A stretch of DNA of 50,264 bases from positions 1 through 50,264 of IMG/VR virus record IMGVR_UViG_3300028376_000009; one strand, 5' to 3'. Each line of letters starts with the position of its first letter. Positions within the stretch are counted from its first letter, which is position 1. The position numbers and the translations under genes were made by a program. Below, piece after piece: positions 7,553 to 18,200 of this stretch. The stretch is from a virus. Below the pieces are notes generated by a model that made no database searches, was not told where the DNA came from, and worked only from the letters and a program-made list of their open reading frames with translations.

Positions 7553-9850
7553 ATGGCAGTTGTTAAGAAACTTAATTCATCCTATACGTTCAGCGATGCT
7601 CAGGACGCACCCTCAAATGAGGTAAAGTCGCAGCCTCAATCTATACCCAAAGATGCATGGGATAAAGGCGTTTTATTCCGATCCACGATACACTCGTGGA
7701 TCGCAGGTAAGAACACAGCGCTTGTGACCATACCCGAGACAGAAACAACTGAACCTGCCTATTGGCTTACAGGCGCACTGTTCTCCGGCGTGCTCGGACT
7801 ACGCACACACTTTCAACCAGACGCTGGCAGCGAGGTGTTGGTGTTACGCAGCACTAACAAGGGGGAGAACTTTATTATAGGCTCACTACCCCACGCTACA
7901 GGAGATGCAGGGGCCATGAGTGACCAGGATACCGACCTTATCACAGACACGCCCGCGGGCGCAGTGAGCAACCCTTCGACCGGGCGTCAGCAAAAGGGGG
8001 ACCCAACGTCTCGCTTGGACCGTGCAGGCGGTGAGTTTGACATGATGAATGCACAGGGCGTTGGTGTATCATTCCTACAGAACCTTGTGCGGTTGCGCGC
8101 GAGCGAGTTGAGTTCGATCGAGTGCCATGTAATGGATGATCTTGTTCGTGTGATCAGTGATAACTTTCAACACGTCAACGCCTTTGGCGATTTTACGATT
8201 CGAAATGATGGGGGTCGTCCAACTGTTACGTGGAAGGGTAGCAGTAAATTACACGAGACAGAGGGGCGCGCTGACCCAAACGCGGAACTTGAAGACCCTG
8301 AGGATTGGCTAGAAACAAAGGCCAAGCAGCGATTTCAGTCTTATGTTGGGCACTTAGGAAACATGGTGCATGTGTTTATTACAGAGCCTACGGACGCGTT
8401 GAATAAAACAGCTGCCGGCCGCTTTCGCGCACACGTGAATGAAGACGGTTCATTCCTCATGCAAAGCTTTGGCGATATTGCATTTGAAAAGACTTTCGCA
8501 GTACAGGTACCAATTCAGAAGTATCGTGAGGAAGACCCAGAGGGTGACCACTTGGCCGACCTGGAGTACATGCCTCACCCAGCGCTACAAGATTGGATTC
8601 CTGGGGATGATGAGTTTTTTTACGAGTCGTTTAAACTTCGTGACTACGCACGTTGGCTCAACAATTGGTACTCGCTGGCGCAGTACCACCGGTCTAAAAA
8701 AGACTATCGTGTACCCACAGAGGGTGAGAACAAAGGTGCACTATCCAAAGACTTGAGTGGGGACCCCGAACGCCCGAACCAAGGATTAACTGACGCGCAC
8801 GAATTCTACCTAAATGTTTACTCAACGATTCGTATTTTTAAGGATGGTTCCATCCTACTTTACGATGGTTATTCCTCTAGTGTTCATATGGCCGGTGGGC
8901 ATGTGAGTATTAGTGCCGCAAAGAATTTGAAGTTGGAGGCCGCAGGCGATGTATCAATTTCCGCAGGCCGTGACATGACGATTAAAGCCTACAAAAACTT
9001 TGACCTTCTTGCAGCTACCGGTGGTATTACTATGCGCGCAAAGCGTTGGTTCCGTGCCTTGGCCGAGCGCGCAGAAATGGTGGTTGAAAGCCTAGCCACA
9101 CAGACCACGTTAACAGAAGAGGGTACAGGCGCGTCTCACGCGGTGACGGTCCGTTCTGCGTATGATAAAGTACGCATCCTTAGTCTCAGCGAGGTGATTA
9201 TTTCTGCGTTGGAGAGTATCCTGCTAAAGAGCACAGGCATACTAGCACGCTGTTCGGCCGGGTTGCGTATGGAATCCATTGACGGCGAGTCTAACGTAGC
9301 CCCTTATTTTGCCGCGACACCAGGCGGGATGGCGGCGATGTCCGGACGCTTTGATAATCAGGTTGATTGCTCCCAAGTTCGTGTAGGAACCCCATTACCC
9401 ATCAGAAACTCTGGGGGAATTTCTGGAGTACAGGATGCTGAGGATAATGTACAACTACCACAGGCTTTGTATGACACCCTAGAAGAAGTATTGAGTACGT
9501 CAACAACTACCCTATCTGAGTCCTCTAACTTCCCGATGGGATCCGCCACGTTCAAGCACCACAACGAGTTTGTAGCAGACGAGAATTTTAGGAGTATCAC
9601 GCAAACTACACTCAGGGCTGGTGCCCCACCGACCCTAGGCAATCTAACATACAATCAGTTTAGCGGCTCTGAGTTAGATTTCCAACTTGGGGAAGGTTCA
9701 TTCCCACCAGGTGCAGAAGCAACTGAAAAAGTTTACGAGACCAATACTGCAGGTATGCACCAACCCTCATCTACTAACGAACATCCAAACAGCTCACCAT
9801 CGAATATGGTTGACAAAGCGTGGGGATTCCGTCGTATAGATACCCCATAA
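7553..9850 (+). CDS. Baseplate central spike protein (gp5/gpV/VgrG-like)
   Basis: A 765-residue protein that probably forms the membrane-piercing needle. Residues ~40-114 form an OB-fold like that of gpV/gp5 (ALVTIPE, a loop, then GSEVLVL and NFIIGSLPH). Residues ~435-500 contain periodic strands (HVSISAAKNLKLEAAGDVS) typical of the intertwined triple beta-helix of VgrG/gp5. The middle 200 residues are acidic and unusual, and no lysozyme domain is apparent. The C-terminal ~120 residues are Ser/Thr-rich with no evident metal-binding tip motif. A PAAR-type tip protein, if present, is elsewhere. Confidence 0.75.
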   Translation: MAVVKKLNSSYTFSDAQDAPSNEVKSQPQSIPKDAWDKGVLFRSTIHSWIAGKNTALVTIPETETTEPAYWLTGALFSGVLGLRTHFQPDAGSEVLVLRSTNKGENFIIGSLPHATGDAGAMSDQDTDLITDTPAGAVSNPSTGRQQKGDPTSRLDRAGGEFDMMNAQGVGVSFLQNLVRLRASELSSIECHVMDDLVRVISDNFQHVNAFGDFTIRNDGGRPTVTWKGSSKLHETEGRADPNAELEDPEDWLETKAKQRFQSYVGHLGNMVHVFITEPTDALNKTAAGRFRAHVNEDGSFLMQSFGDIAFEKTFAVQVPIQKYREEDPEGDHLADLEYMPHPALQDWIPGDDEFFYESFKLRDYARWLNNWYSLAQYHRSKKDYRVPTEGENKGALSKDLSGDPERPNQGLTDAHEFYLNVYSTIRIFKDGSILLYDGYSSSVHMAGGHVSISAAKNLKLEAAGDVSISAGRDMTIKAYKNFDLLAATGGITMRAKRWFRALAERAEMVVESLATQTTLTEEGTGASHAVTVRSAYDKVRILSLSEVIISALESILLKSTGILARCSAGLRMESIDGESNVAPYFAATPGGMAAMSGRFDNQVDCSQVRVGTPLPIRNSGGISGVQDAEDNVQLPQALYDTLEEVLSTSTTTLSESSNFPMGSATFKHHNEFVADENFRSITQTTLRAGAPPTLGNLTYNQFSGSELDFQLGEGSFPPGAEATEKVYETNTAGMHQPSSTNEHPNSSPSNMVDKAWGFRRIDTP

Positions 9851-9862
9851 CCCATTTAAATT

Positions 9863-10564
9863 ATGTCAGAAGAAGAAACAGATAAACCAAAAACACAACG
9901 ATTAGAAATTGATTCCAAGGTTGATGCAGAACTACAAGAGGCCTTGAAAGCAGGTCTTGAAGACTCAGACCAACCCATTGAACAAGAACAAGAAAAACGT
10001 GTTGAATTCGCACGCGAGGAAACCTTTGACACACCCGCAGACAGCATTGATCCAAGAGTGTTTGATAATCCAGCGCTCAAGCTCCTTGAAAAGCAGATTG
10101 AGGTAACCGACTTTGAGAAAGAAACCTTTTACGAGTCACTTATTATGGATGAACCATTCCGCTTAAACATCGAGGTCATTGGTGGCAAGACGATTAATAT
10201 TGGGTCCCGTAGTACCTATGAGCAGGCGCTTTGTTATGCGTGTGTGGGTGACATGCTTGAAGAGTCCAGGGAGAACAGCGCAACCCAGCCTGACATTCTT
10301 CTCTGGTTACAGCGTTTTAGCTGCGCCATAAGTGTGTACTCAATTTTCGGTTCAGCCCAAAGCCCTATCTCATTCCAGGGAGAGTCCGAGAGCATCAACC
10401 CAGAACACAAACAGCAGCTGCGTAAGGTTGCTGCCGAACGGTTTGTGAATATGAAGTACCCCCGATGGCAGGCAATACTCAACGCGTTCATGATCTTTAC
10501 AGGTAAGGAAAAATTACTACTTGAGAATGTTGGTAATCGGGATTTTTGGAATCCCGCAGATTAG
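9863..10564 (+). CDS. Tail assembly chaperone, short form (gpG-like)
   Basis: 233 residues, acidic and helical, with an N-terminal disordered segment. It lies just before the tape-measure candidate, and a second reading frame follows in the -1 register, which is the arrangement of the G/GT tail assembly chaperones. The short product would end at TAG 10562-10564. A run of five T residues (10543-10547) near its end followed by a strong stem-loop provides a plausible frameshift site. Function is inferred from arrangement, not from sequence similarity. Confidence 0.7.
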   Translation: MSEEETDKPKTQRLEIDSKVDAELQEALKAGLEDSDQPIEQEQEKRVEFAREETFDTPADSIDPRVFDNPALKLLEKQIEVTDFEKETFYESLIMDEPFRLNIEVIGGKTINIGSRSTYEQALCYACVGDMLEESRENSATQPDILLWLQRFSCAISVYSIFGSAQSPISFQGESESINPEHKQQLRKVAAERFVNMKYPRWQAILNAFMIFTGKEKLLLENVGNRDFWNPAD

Positions 10565-10593
10565 GTCTGCTCCTGGTTGCATATCTGCGGGGT
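10543..10593 (+). promoter_or_regulatory. Probable -1 ribosomal frameshift signal
   Basis: In the short-form frame the codons are GAT TTT TGG. A slip of one base back on the five-T run re-pairs TTT with TTT and continues as TTG in the frame of the next gene. Five bases after the T-run, CCCGCAGA (10553-10560) pairs exactly with TCTGCGGG (10584-10591), extendable by two pairs (including one G-U) to 10 bp. The stem contains the zero-frame stop in its loop. The last upstream stop in the -1 frame is at 10534-10536, so the slip must lie between there and 10562, exactly where this signal is. Confidence 0.68.
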
Positions 10594-10926
10594 AGACTTA
10601 AACCCGGACGCCCACAAGGGTTAAGAAGCGTGCTCCGTAAGGAAGTAATGCTTGAGGCTACATCTATTGAACTACAGATGGAGTCACTGGAATTAAACAC
10701 CCTATTTCGATCGGGTGTCATGTCCTCTTTGGAACCAACAGCAATCCAACAAGCCGTAGATGATACTCAGAAGAACATTCGTCTTGCTAATGAGCTGCGT
10801 TCGTTCTATTTTGAAGAACAGAATAAGGTCCGCAGACTCAGTCGAGACACCAAGGTACAGCAACGCATGTTCCAGGCCCTCGACCGCGCGGGGCTCCTCG
10901 AAAAAATAATGAACGTTCCCGTATAA
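10546..10926 (+). CDS. Tail assembly chaperone extension (gpT-like), translated by -1 frameshift
   Basis: 126 codons in the -1 frame relative to the short chaperone. It starts to be open at 10537, has an ATG at 10702 but no ribosome-binding site, and reads basic/helical (LESRRLGLLLVAYLRGRLK, then LRKEVMLEATSIELQMESLE). The most economical reading is a fusion: about 228 residues of the short form plus 126 residues here, about 354 in total. In the lambda model the short form and the fusion coat the tape measure during tail assembly. Its stop overlaps the ATG of the tape-measure candidate (TAATG). Confidence 0.66.
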   Translation: MESRRLGLLLVAYLRGRLKPGRPQGLRSVLRKEVMLEATSIELQMESLELNTLFRSGVMSSLEPTAIQQAVDDTQKNIRLANELRSFYFEEQNKVRRLSRDTKVQQRMFQALDRAGLLEKIMNVPV

Positions 10927-12911
10927 TGGACCCACAAATATTAGCAATGCTCGCACAGTACGCCCAACGTTCCGGGATGGGCAGTTCGCCGTCCCCGTTC
11001 GGCGGGAGTAATGATATGCTGCTAGGTTCTTTCGGTATGCCCACTTCGGCCAACATGCCCTCAACGTACAACGCGAACGCCCTTGGCTTAATGCAAGGTA
11101 TTCGCGAGTCTTACATCTCGGAAGGGGGTGATCAGATGCTTAACCGAATCTCACAGGCAATCGGTATAGAGCAAAGGGCGGCGGCTGGATTTATCAGCTT
11201 GTCCCCACAACTGCAGAGCATGTTCAGTACACGTGCGGACCTGACAGGTGGTGCATTCACAATGGCGCAGAGTATGAACCCTTACTTGGGGTCTACTCTA
11301 CCACAGGGACAGTTCGCACAAAAGTCCTTCAAGAATTTCGAGCAAGAGTTATACACACAACTTCGTACAGACTTGGACGAGGGTAAGTATGGTGGTATCG
11401 GGAGTGAACGTGATGCAGGCGCTATTCTTTCTTTTGCCACACAAACCGGACAGGCCTCTCTGCCCACGCGCAAGGTTAAAGCGGATGGTTCAATCGGAAA
11501 CTTTAACGCTAAGGAACTTACCTCCAGTGCAACTGAGGTATTGGACCAGTTTGACGGGCTGCTCGAGGCAGGCCGTCAAATCTTTGGACCAGACGCCCCA
11601 GCCAAACAGATTTTACAGCGTATGCGTCAAATTGGAGGGGATGTGTTCAACAAGAGTCAAGGCGACGCGCTTGCTAAAGAGGCAAAGTATCTAGCAGCAA
11701 ACGCTTACACAAACGGTGCCAACGTGCAGGCAGTTTTCCAGAACGTTGCAAACACATCTACACAGCTACAATCCTACGGTATGGGGAGTCGACGCGCGAA
11801 TGATATTGCATGGGACTCAGCAAACTATGCTGTGGTAGCCGCAGCTGGTAACCGCAGAGCGCGTGCGCATTTCGCGAAGCAAGGATTCAACATAGGCGAA
11901 CTAAATTACGAAACATTCGCCTCCGCAGCAACCCAAGCCCGCGTGCAATACGAGTCTAGAAACGAAATTAAAATGCGTAAGGCAAAAATGGCCTTAGGCA
12001 ATCTCGGGCTTATGGGGGAGGGCGGAGATGCCGCAGCTGGAGCGCTTTCATTGCTGGGTACACACAACATGGAGTTTATTGACGCGGCGCTCACAGCAGA
12101 TCAGCTTAAAGTCTTTGGTGATGAGGCGGATACAACATACGCCAAGGACACAGCACTCGACAGATATAATGCGTTGATGCGCGCCAACCAGAATAAGAAC
12201 GTAAACCGTGGTGCGGTAGATAACTTCGCCAAGGCGCGCTTCTTTGAGGGTAAAGAAAAGGCTTACGACACCATGAAGCTTATTCGGAACTTTACGGATG
12301 CAGAGGGCGAACCAGATCGTCGTGAAGAGTTACGAGCAAAGCTGCGTAAAGTGGCGGGTGTTGATAAGCTTTCAGACAGCGATATTAAGGCTATGACATC
12401 TGTTGACATGGTTGTTGGTGCTTACGAGCTGGCCGACATGGCGCGTTTGGATCCACGCTTTGACCAAGTGTCTGATGATGCCAAGCGTGACGCGTTTGGG
12501 AACCAAGTTGAGAAAACTTCTGGTGAGCGTCTTCTTGAGTCTATTGAGATTTCAAGATCCGATAAACGGAACACAGCCTTCACTGAACTGGTGGAGAGTA
12601 AGGAAGGGTTTTCCAGAATAATGTTGGGTAAGGACCAAATTGAAACGGCGAAGTTAGACGAGAAGTCGTATGAGGAGTTGAAAGATCTTGGTATTTACCG
12701 ATACAAAACGCGTGACGACGAAACTAAAGATGTGATAACCTCGTATGTTAAGGTTAATAGCGAAGGTGACATGACAGTGCAAGAAGCGTTCGAGTCCGCC
12801 GAGGGCAACAGCTTTTCCGACAAGGCAAAAGTCTTCATAGATATGCTCCTCGACAAGGCTGGTGATTTTTTTAAAGAGGCTGGTGTACTTAACGTTAGAC
12901 TTGATGAGTAA
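10926..12911 (+). CDS. Tape measure protein candidate
   Basis: 661 residues, largely alpha-helical, with a glycine/serine/methionine-rich N-terminus (MGSSPSPFGGSNDMLLGSFGM). It directly follows the chaperone pair, where the tape measure gene is expected, and its start overlaps the chaperone stop. I see no clear transmembrane stretch and no lytic domain, so the identification is positional. Other large helical tail proteins could occupy this place. Confidence 0.58.
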   Translation: MDPQILAMLAQYAQRSGMGSSPSPFGGSNDMLLGSFGMPTSANMPSTYNANALGLMQGIRESYISEGGDQMLNRISQAIGIEQRAAAGFISLSPQLQSMFSTRADLTGGAFTMAQSMNPYLGSTLPQGQFAQKSFKNFEQELYTQLRTDLDEGKYGGIGSERDAGAILSFATQTGQASLPTRKVKADGSIGNFNAKELTSSATEVLDQFDGLLEAGRQIFGPDAPAKQILQRMRQIGGDVFNKSQGDALAKEAKYLAANAYTNGANVQAVFQNVANTSTQLQSYGMGSRRANDIAWDSANYAVVAAAGNRRARAHFAKQGFNIGELNYETFASAATQARVQYESRNEIKMRKAKMALGNLGLMGEGGDAAAGALSLLGTHNMEFIDAALTADQLKVFGDEADTTYAKDTALDRYNALMRANQNKNVNRGAVDNFAKARFFEGKEKAYDTMKLIRNFTDAEGEPDRREELRAKLRKVAGVDKLSDSDIKAMTSVDMVVGAYELADMARLDPRFDQVSDDAKRDAFGNQVEKTSGERLLESIEISRSDKRNTAFTELVESKEGFSRIMLGKDQIETAKLDEKSYEELKDLGIYRYKTRDDETKDVITSYVKVNSEGDMTVQEAFESAEGNSFSDKAKVFIDMLLDKAGDFFKEAGVLNVRLDE

Positions 12912-12916
12912 TATTT

Positions 12917-13351
12917 ATGAGTGAATTAACAGCAGCAGCAAAAGGATGTGTGGTTCAGGCTACCAATGGTAACCCGGGGTACTACCGTTTACACGGTCTT
13001 CGCACTACTGGACCGATCTTTATTCAACAGGTGAGCATAAACCGTCAGGACATTGCCGCGGCCATCTCATGCTTTAACAACCGTCATCGTTTCTTTGTGT
13101 TTGGTAAAGGATTTGGCGACATCACAATTACACTTGAGGCCTTCCTAGGTAACAAGGGTACCAAGAACGCAGAGTCAGCAGTCAATGCGTTCTTCGACGC
13201 AAACCGAAGCGCGACCAAGCTTGCACCAATCATTGTAACCTCAAGGGGTGGGGGAAATTACTCTTTCTTTTTGACAGGGTGCCGTGTTGCTGCCACCAAC
13301 CCTAACAATAACTCAATGACGTTTCAACTCTTAGGAAAGCTGGTAGAATAA
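12917..13351 (+). CDS. Tail tube-like/baseplate hub protein
   Basis: 144 residues, beta-rich (IFIQQVSINRQDIAAAISCF, FFVFGKGFGDITITLEAFLG). The fold signature is close to tube-like proteins that initiate the tail tube on the hub. It sits between the tape measure candidate and other hub candidates. Its stop overlaps the following ATG. The assignment is from fold impression and position. Confidence 0.5.
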   Translation: MSELTAAAKGCVVQATNGNPGYYRLHGLRTTGPIFIQQVSINRQDIAAAISCFNNRHRFFVFGKGFGDITITLEAFLGNKGTKNAESAVNAFFDANRSATKLAPIIVTSRGGGNYSFFLTGCRVAATNPNNNSMTFQLLGKLVE

Positions 13352-13758
13352 TGACAAACCTACTCGACAAAGAATTAAAAAATTTGATGCGTGGCCAGGC
13401 GGTCAACGCCGGTGCCTTTGTGTGGGCGTCCAACGACAACACCGGCACGGAGTTGACACACGCTCACACAGTTCTGCGACTGGACCCCAGCGATCCAGAC
13501 ATTGATCAAATTCTTTCCTTTGCACAGACGTTGCTTGTCGCGTATGGTTATAAACTAGACGGGCTATCAGGCGTGCCAGTGGGTGAAGCCCCAGATAATT
13601 TTGACGTGGCTGTTTATACCGAACAATCAGTTGGTGCTCTCCGGCGCAACACACAACTGATTCATTTGCTGCTCCTTCGGGGTCTTATCGAAGCCTTTAA
13701 CCATGCGAAAAGTGATCGCGCACGACTCGCGGTCATTCTTCAAACCCTAGCACAGTAA
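13351..13758 (+). CDS. Hypothetical tail/baseplate protein, 135 aa
   Basis: Start overlaps the previous stop (TAATG), and its own stop overlaps the next ATG, so it is firmly part of the tail operon. The sequence is mixed, with a helical C-terminus (LRRNTQLIHLLLLRGLIEAFNHAKSDRARLAVILQTL trimmed in the middle by charged residues). No motif is recognised. Confidence 0.55.
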   Translation: MTNLLDKELKNLMRGQAVNAGAFVWASNDNTGTELTHAHTVLRLDPSDPDIDQILSFAQTLLVAYGYKLDGLSGVPVGEAPDNFDVAVYTEQSVGALRRNTQLIHLLLLRGLIEAFNHAKSDRARLAVILQTLAQ

Positions 13759-15167
13759 TGAAAGCCCAAGAGATAAAGGCCAGCGTCACAGTACTTGGAA
13801 CAAGCTACCCTGTTCAGTCTATTCGTTTGTCTAAAAGCATAGGCCACCTAACCATAGGCTCCGCAAGCATCCAAATGCAACAGAGTAGCAAAGCGCAACC
13901 CGTGTCTGGGGATGAAGTCGCGTCACTGGCCCGCGCATTCAACAACGCAGTCTTGAACAAAACGGATGCCACACCAAACGTTGAGGTTAATTTGGTTGAT
14001 CAAATAAATTTTAGCGGGATTCTGCTGGGCTGTAACGGCTCTATTGATGCCAAAGGTTCTGCGTCCTTTAGTATTAACTTTGCAGAGCCTGCTTACATGT
14101 TGAACGCGATGAACCTAAGTTGCTACCCGAGCGGCGTGCCGCAGAGTAAAATACTTAGTAAGGTTGAAGTTAAACACCCGTTTGCAGACCTCTCGCAAGC
14201 AACAGGCCCAATCTCTTTACGAATCGCGCAGCTGTACCGCACAGCACTCTCAAACTTCAAAACTACGGGAACCTACGTGGACCGTATTTTTGAGCAACAG
14301 CGCCAGATCAACACAGGGCTAGCCTCCGTGTTTGGTGGGGTTATTCAACGCTCAAACGCTAACACGAATGCAGAGTGGCTGGAAAACGATAACGCGGTAC
14401 TCAGCGCCCACCTGAATGACGTGCTAGCTACCACACTGTTCTCGAGCAGCCTAAACCTATGGCAGGCATTGATGAACATTGCAAACCAGACCAACCTGAT
14501 TTACGTGGGAGACTTTGAGAGGGGTGGCTATTTTCGACAACTTGAACTTGAGGGAGGAGGAGGAAACCTCGCCGCACCTCCTATCAGTACACGCGCCCTT
14601 TCGCTAGGGCGCAGCGGTGAACAGGCCATTGGGCAGGTCTCCGCGTATGCGCCTGAACGCGACGCGTACCATGGGGAATTCAACTATCGCAGTGGGAGTA
14701 CAGACAAGAGCAGGATTCTACTCTCAGCATACCCCGATACCCCACTACCGGCCAACGGTAAGATCATCACAAGGGAAGCCCCAAGCTGGTTTGTGATAGG
14801 TAGGGAAACTGCTGTTCGTGATATTGGACGGAATAAGATGAATGGTAAGACCGGGGCAGAGGTTGACCTGGTACTCGCTGACATGAAAAAGCCGAACGAG
14901 GAACTTACTGTGAACAAGGAGACCGTTAAAGATCAGTTACGCCTCTGGTGTCGTGACAAGTACAACCTTCTCCGCGCGCGTAATATCAGCGCTTCAATTC
15001 GCAGACCTTTTACTACAAATGAACTGGAACTTGGGACGCCTGGTGACGTGGCCGAGGGGGTCTCTGGTGTTATCAATGGCGTAACACATGATGTCGCTAT
15101 CAACGGGAACACAGGCTCCGCATACACAACATATGATGTGAGGTATGTGGGTGCGACAACAGGCTAA
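13758..15167 (+). CDS. Baseplate hub protein candidate (gpD/gp27-like)
   Basis: 469 residues, beta-rich N-terminus (EIKASVTVLGTSYPVQSIRL) and long mixed body. Hub proteins of the late-control-D/gp27 type lie after the tape measure and are of this size. No diagnostic signature is visible; the call is based on order, length and beta content. It is the last gene of this coupled run and is followed by a fresh promoter. Confidence 0.45.
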   Translation: MKAQEIKASVTVLGTSYPVQSIRLSKSIGHLTIGSASIQMQQSSKAQPVSGDEVASLARAFNNAVLNKTDATPNVEVNLVDQINFSGILLGCNGSIDAKGSASFSINFAEPAYMLNAMNLSCYPSGVPQSKILSKVEVKHPFADLSQATGPISLRIAQLYRTALSNFKTTGTYVDRIFEQQRQINTGLASVFGGVIQRSNANTNAEWLENDNAVLSAHLNDVLATTLFSSSLNLWQALMNIANQTNLIYVGDFERGGYFRQLELEGGGGNLAAPPISTRALSLGRSGEQAIGQVSAYAPERDAYHGEFNYRSGSTDKSRILLSAYPDTPLPANGKIITREAPSWFVIGRETAVRDIGRNKMNGKTGAEVDLVLADMKKPNEELTVNKETVKDQLRLWCRDKYNLLRARNISASIRRPFTTNELELGTPGDVAEGVSGVINGVTHDVAINGNTGSAYTTYDVRYVGATTG

Positions 15168-15170
15168 CTC

Positions 15171-15200
15171 TTGACACCCCGAAACACCCCGTGATATAAC
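15171..15200 (+). promoter_or_regulatory. Sigma-70-like promoter giving a leaderless message
   Basis: TTGACA (15171-15176), 18-base spacer, TATAAC (15195-15200). The ATG at 15209 starts eight bases after the -10 box, so the transcript would start at or next to the A of ATG. No Shine-Dalgarno is present. Confidence 0.75.
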
Positions 15201-15208
15201 ACAGAAAC

Positions 15209-18200
15209 ATGGAACCAAAAAACCCAAGTCATCGCAACGAGGACTGTCGCACAGACGACTTTTTCCCCGAAGTTTGTTACCCCAAGAACGACACGTATTG
15301 GAAACGGTTGACCGTCTGTGATGAACAGGGTGACTTTTGTGAAATGGATCTTTCTGGTCTTCGTCGTCCAAACGCGACACCCTTGAAAGAGACAGAAGGT
15401 AACCCCGGAACAAAAGTTGGAAACGACCCTGTTTCTGTGGGTTGTCCAGCACCTTATTCAGGTGCGGTCACGGTGGATATTCCCGAGGATCAATTTGTGC
15501 GCTTTATTGCGGACGCGCGAGACACTGTTGCTATTGATGAGGCAAGGCAGTTTGTAAACAACCTTGCTAATCTTTTCGCACAAACACAACTCAACTGTTA
15601 TGCAGAGAATGAGGCACAAACAGCAGACTGCCCCGCAGCGCCGACTAATGAGTCACTCCACACGAGCGCAGACACAAGCACAACGGTTGCGGCTGGATTG
15701 TTCAAGGTCAAGCTTGGGAGTGTAGGTCTTGCCCAGGGTGAAGAGGAGAGACTAGCTGTTCGTGAGGACACATCTGATGTTGGGGATTACATCATTCAAC
15801 TGAACATTGATGCCCCAAACTTTTTCAAAATAAATGGTTATGTTGCCGGCTTGGCCCAGTACAATACACCAGTCTCCGAGACTGTTGCATACGCGGACCT
15901 CCATGCCTTGGACCTGGAAGAAGCAAACAGTACAGCTCAGTCAAGGGCATTTGCCGGGCTTGATTGTGTGTATGGAAATGAAGCAGTAACCCTATACTGT
16001 CCTAATGACACGGACGGTGTAGCACCTGTACAAACCGCGGGCACACCAGTCGCTACAGCCCCGGCGCATTCATTCACCTATAGGTTGGTTGACATTGAGG
16101 ACGGGCCTGTGCAAGACCCAGACCAGACAGGACTTGATTCATTGACCGTGCGCGCCCGTGACCTTGCGGTGACACTCCTACAGTGTGTTTGGTGGAGTAA
16201 AAGTGTGAGTGTTAGTTGCCCCCTTCTCGACGTCACAACACCAACATGTACTCCCGGTACAGGGGTATGTGACCTTGGCGGTGCAGAAGGGGACAAGAAC
16301 CGCCCACCCGATCCAGTCTTTATAGCGGATACTACTGAAAATGATGTTAATTATTCGCCTCTACAACCTAGTAGTACAACAGTGGCACGAGGACAGTATA
16401 AAACACTCTTAACATTCCCGCAGGGCACCGACCCGTTAATCTTCCCTGAATTGAGCGACAACGCGGCTGAACTAACTGAGAAGGCTGTGGCTCTTGCTCA
16501 AGCACTGGTTCAGTGTCGGTATGAAAACAACGCCTACTCTGGTGCAGCCGAGTGTTGCCCAGATGGCTCAACAATTCCCAACCTGGTGAACGCTACTGTA
16601 AACCTTGTAAACCCTGGGGCTACAGTTAATATGGCAACGGACCCGCCTACAGTAACCTGCGACACCACCCAGAAAACAGACTATACAATGACGGACCAAT
16701 CAGCGGAAATCGCCCCGCCACTGGGCGGGTTTTGGGAACCTTTTGAAGAAATAAAATTCCCACTCAATATTGATAAGGGTGAGATCATTCGTGTAGTAAG
16801 CAACCCGATCCTAGACCTTGTCAGCGAAGAACTAGAACACGTCGAGTACATGGTAAACAATGGAAACCCACAGGCATTGAAGGTCGAAATGGACCAGGCC
16901 GCTCTTGATAGTGTGTGCGCTGCCAGCGCTATATGTTTTTGGGGTAACGAGGCGCTTGTGGCCGCTCACTGTGATCCAACGCAGCCGAATAACGCCTTAA
17001 GAGCACAGGACTATGAGGATAGCACCCCTAGTGACCTCATACCCGCGAACACCTTCATCAACACCACAGGCAAGTATCAGGTTCAGGAGTTGGCGGTTAC
17101 CGTAGCACTTGCTAGCCGTGTTTGCCAACCAAAGCTTGTTGGTAATATTGGAGTTGCGCTCCCATGTGCAACGCCCACGAGTGATCAGGCATTGAAGGTA
17201 GTTTACTGGCCGAACGCTTCGATCGAACCCACCATAGCTGCAGATACATTCCTAGATGTCGATGTGTGTGCAGCTACTGAGCTAGCACTGGCAGTTGCAA
17301 TCGCAACAAAGTTGTGCGCGTACACAAACAATGAGGTAACCTCAGAGGACTGTCCCACCGGCACAACTTCACAAACCCCGAAAATTACGTTGTTTAAGGG
17401 TACCATCATCGACTATACTATAACCGCAGACCCCACGGGCACAGCGCAGACCCTAGCTAATGCTAGCCGTATTTGCACGGCAATCACAGGTGACTCGGAC
17501 AACCCGTTTGAAGAGGAGGTCTCGTGCGGTCTTAAACTGACAGGAGCATACACTCAAGAAGCAGGTGCCCCGAACATAAATTCAATCGAGTGGAGTGTAA
17601 CATCCGGTGACGTAAAGCACGAGAACAGTGAGGACACTGCCGCCGCATACTCTGGTGGTAATACTACAAGCTACGACCTTTACAAACCCCACTTTTATGC
17701 CAGCTTTGCCGTGGATGAAGCCGGATTTCAAATTCCTAACACGACGATAACCGTCGAGCAGTCGGCAACCAAAACCTCCACAGATTTTACAATCCTTGAT
17801 ACCACTGGATATTTGTACATAGGTTCGTTTGTAGATTTTGGACCAACCGTTACCAATACAACAACAGGTGTGACAAATGGGCAAATTGTTGTTGCGAACG
17901 CGATCTGCGCGCCTGACCCATACAAGTACTCATTAAAGCAAACGCAACAGTTTGAAGGTTACCCCCTAACATCAGAATCAAATAATACAAAGACTGTCAC
18001 GTTCTCTGCCTTGTACGTCCACGATGCTATACTCGGTGGTGAGCCTATCGCTTCGGTCCCAACGCCCTACATATACGCGGAGGGTGATTCGTTCCACGTC
18101 AATCTGGAAGTCGACGCGGACCAAGTACCAAAAAGTGTTACTATAGAAAAAACTGGAAGCGCATCGTTACCCGCTAACACAACAACGAACAAGTACTTCA

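Noticed and set aside
10702-10926. A separate gene starting at ATG 10702
   Set aside because: No ribosome-binding site and no reason for the conserved-looking open frame upstream to 10537; a frameshift fusion explains the arrangement better.
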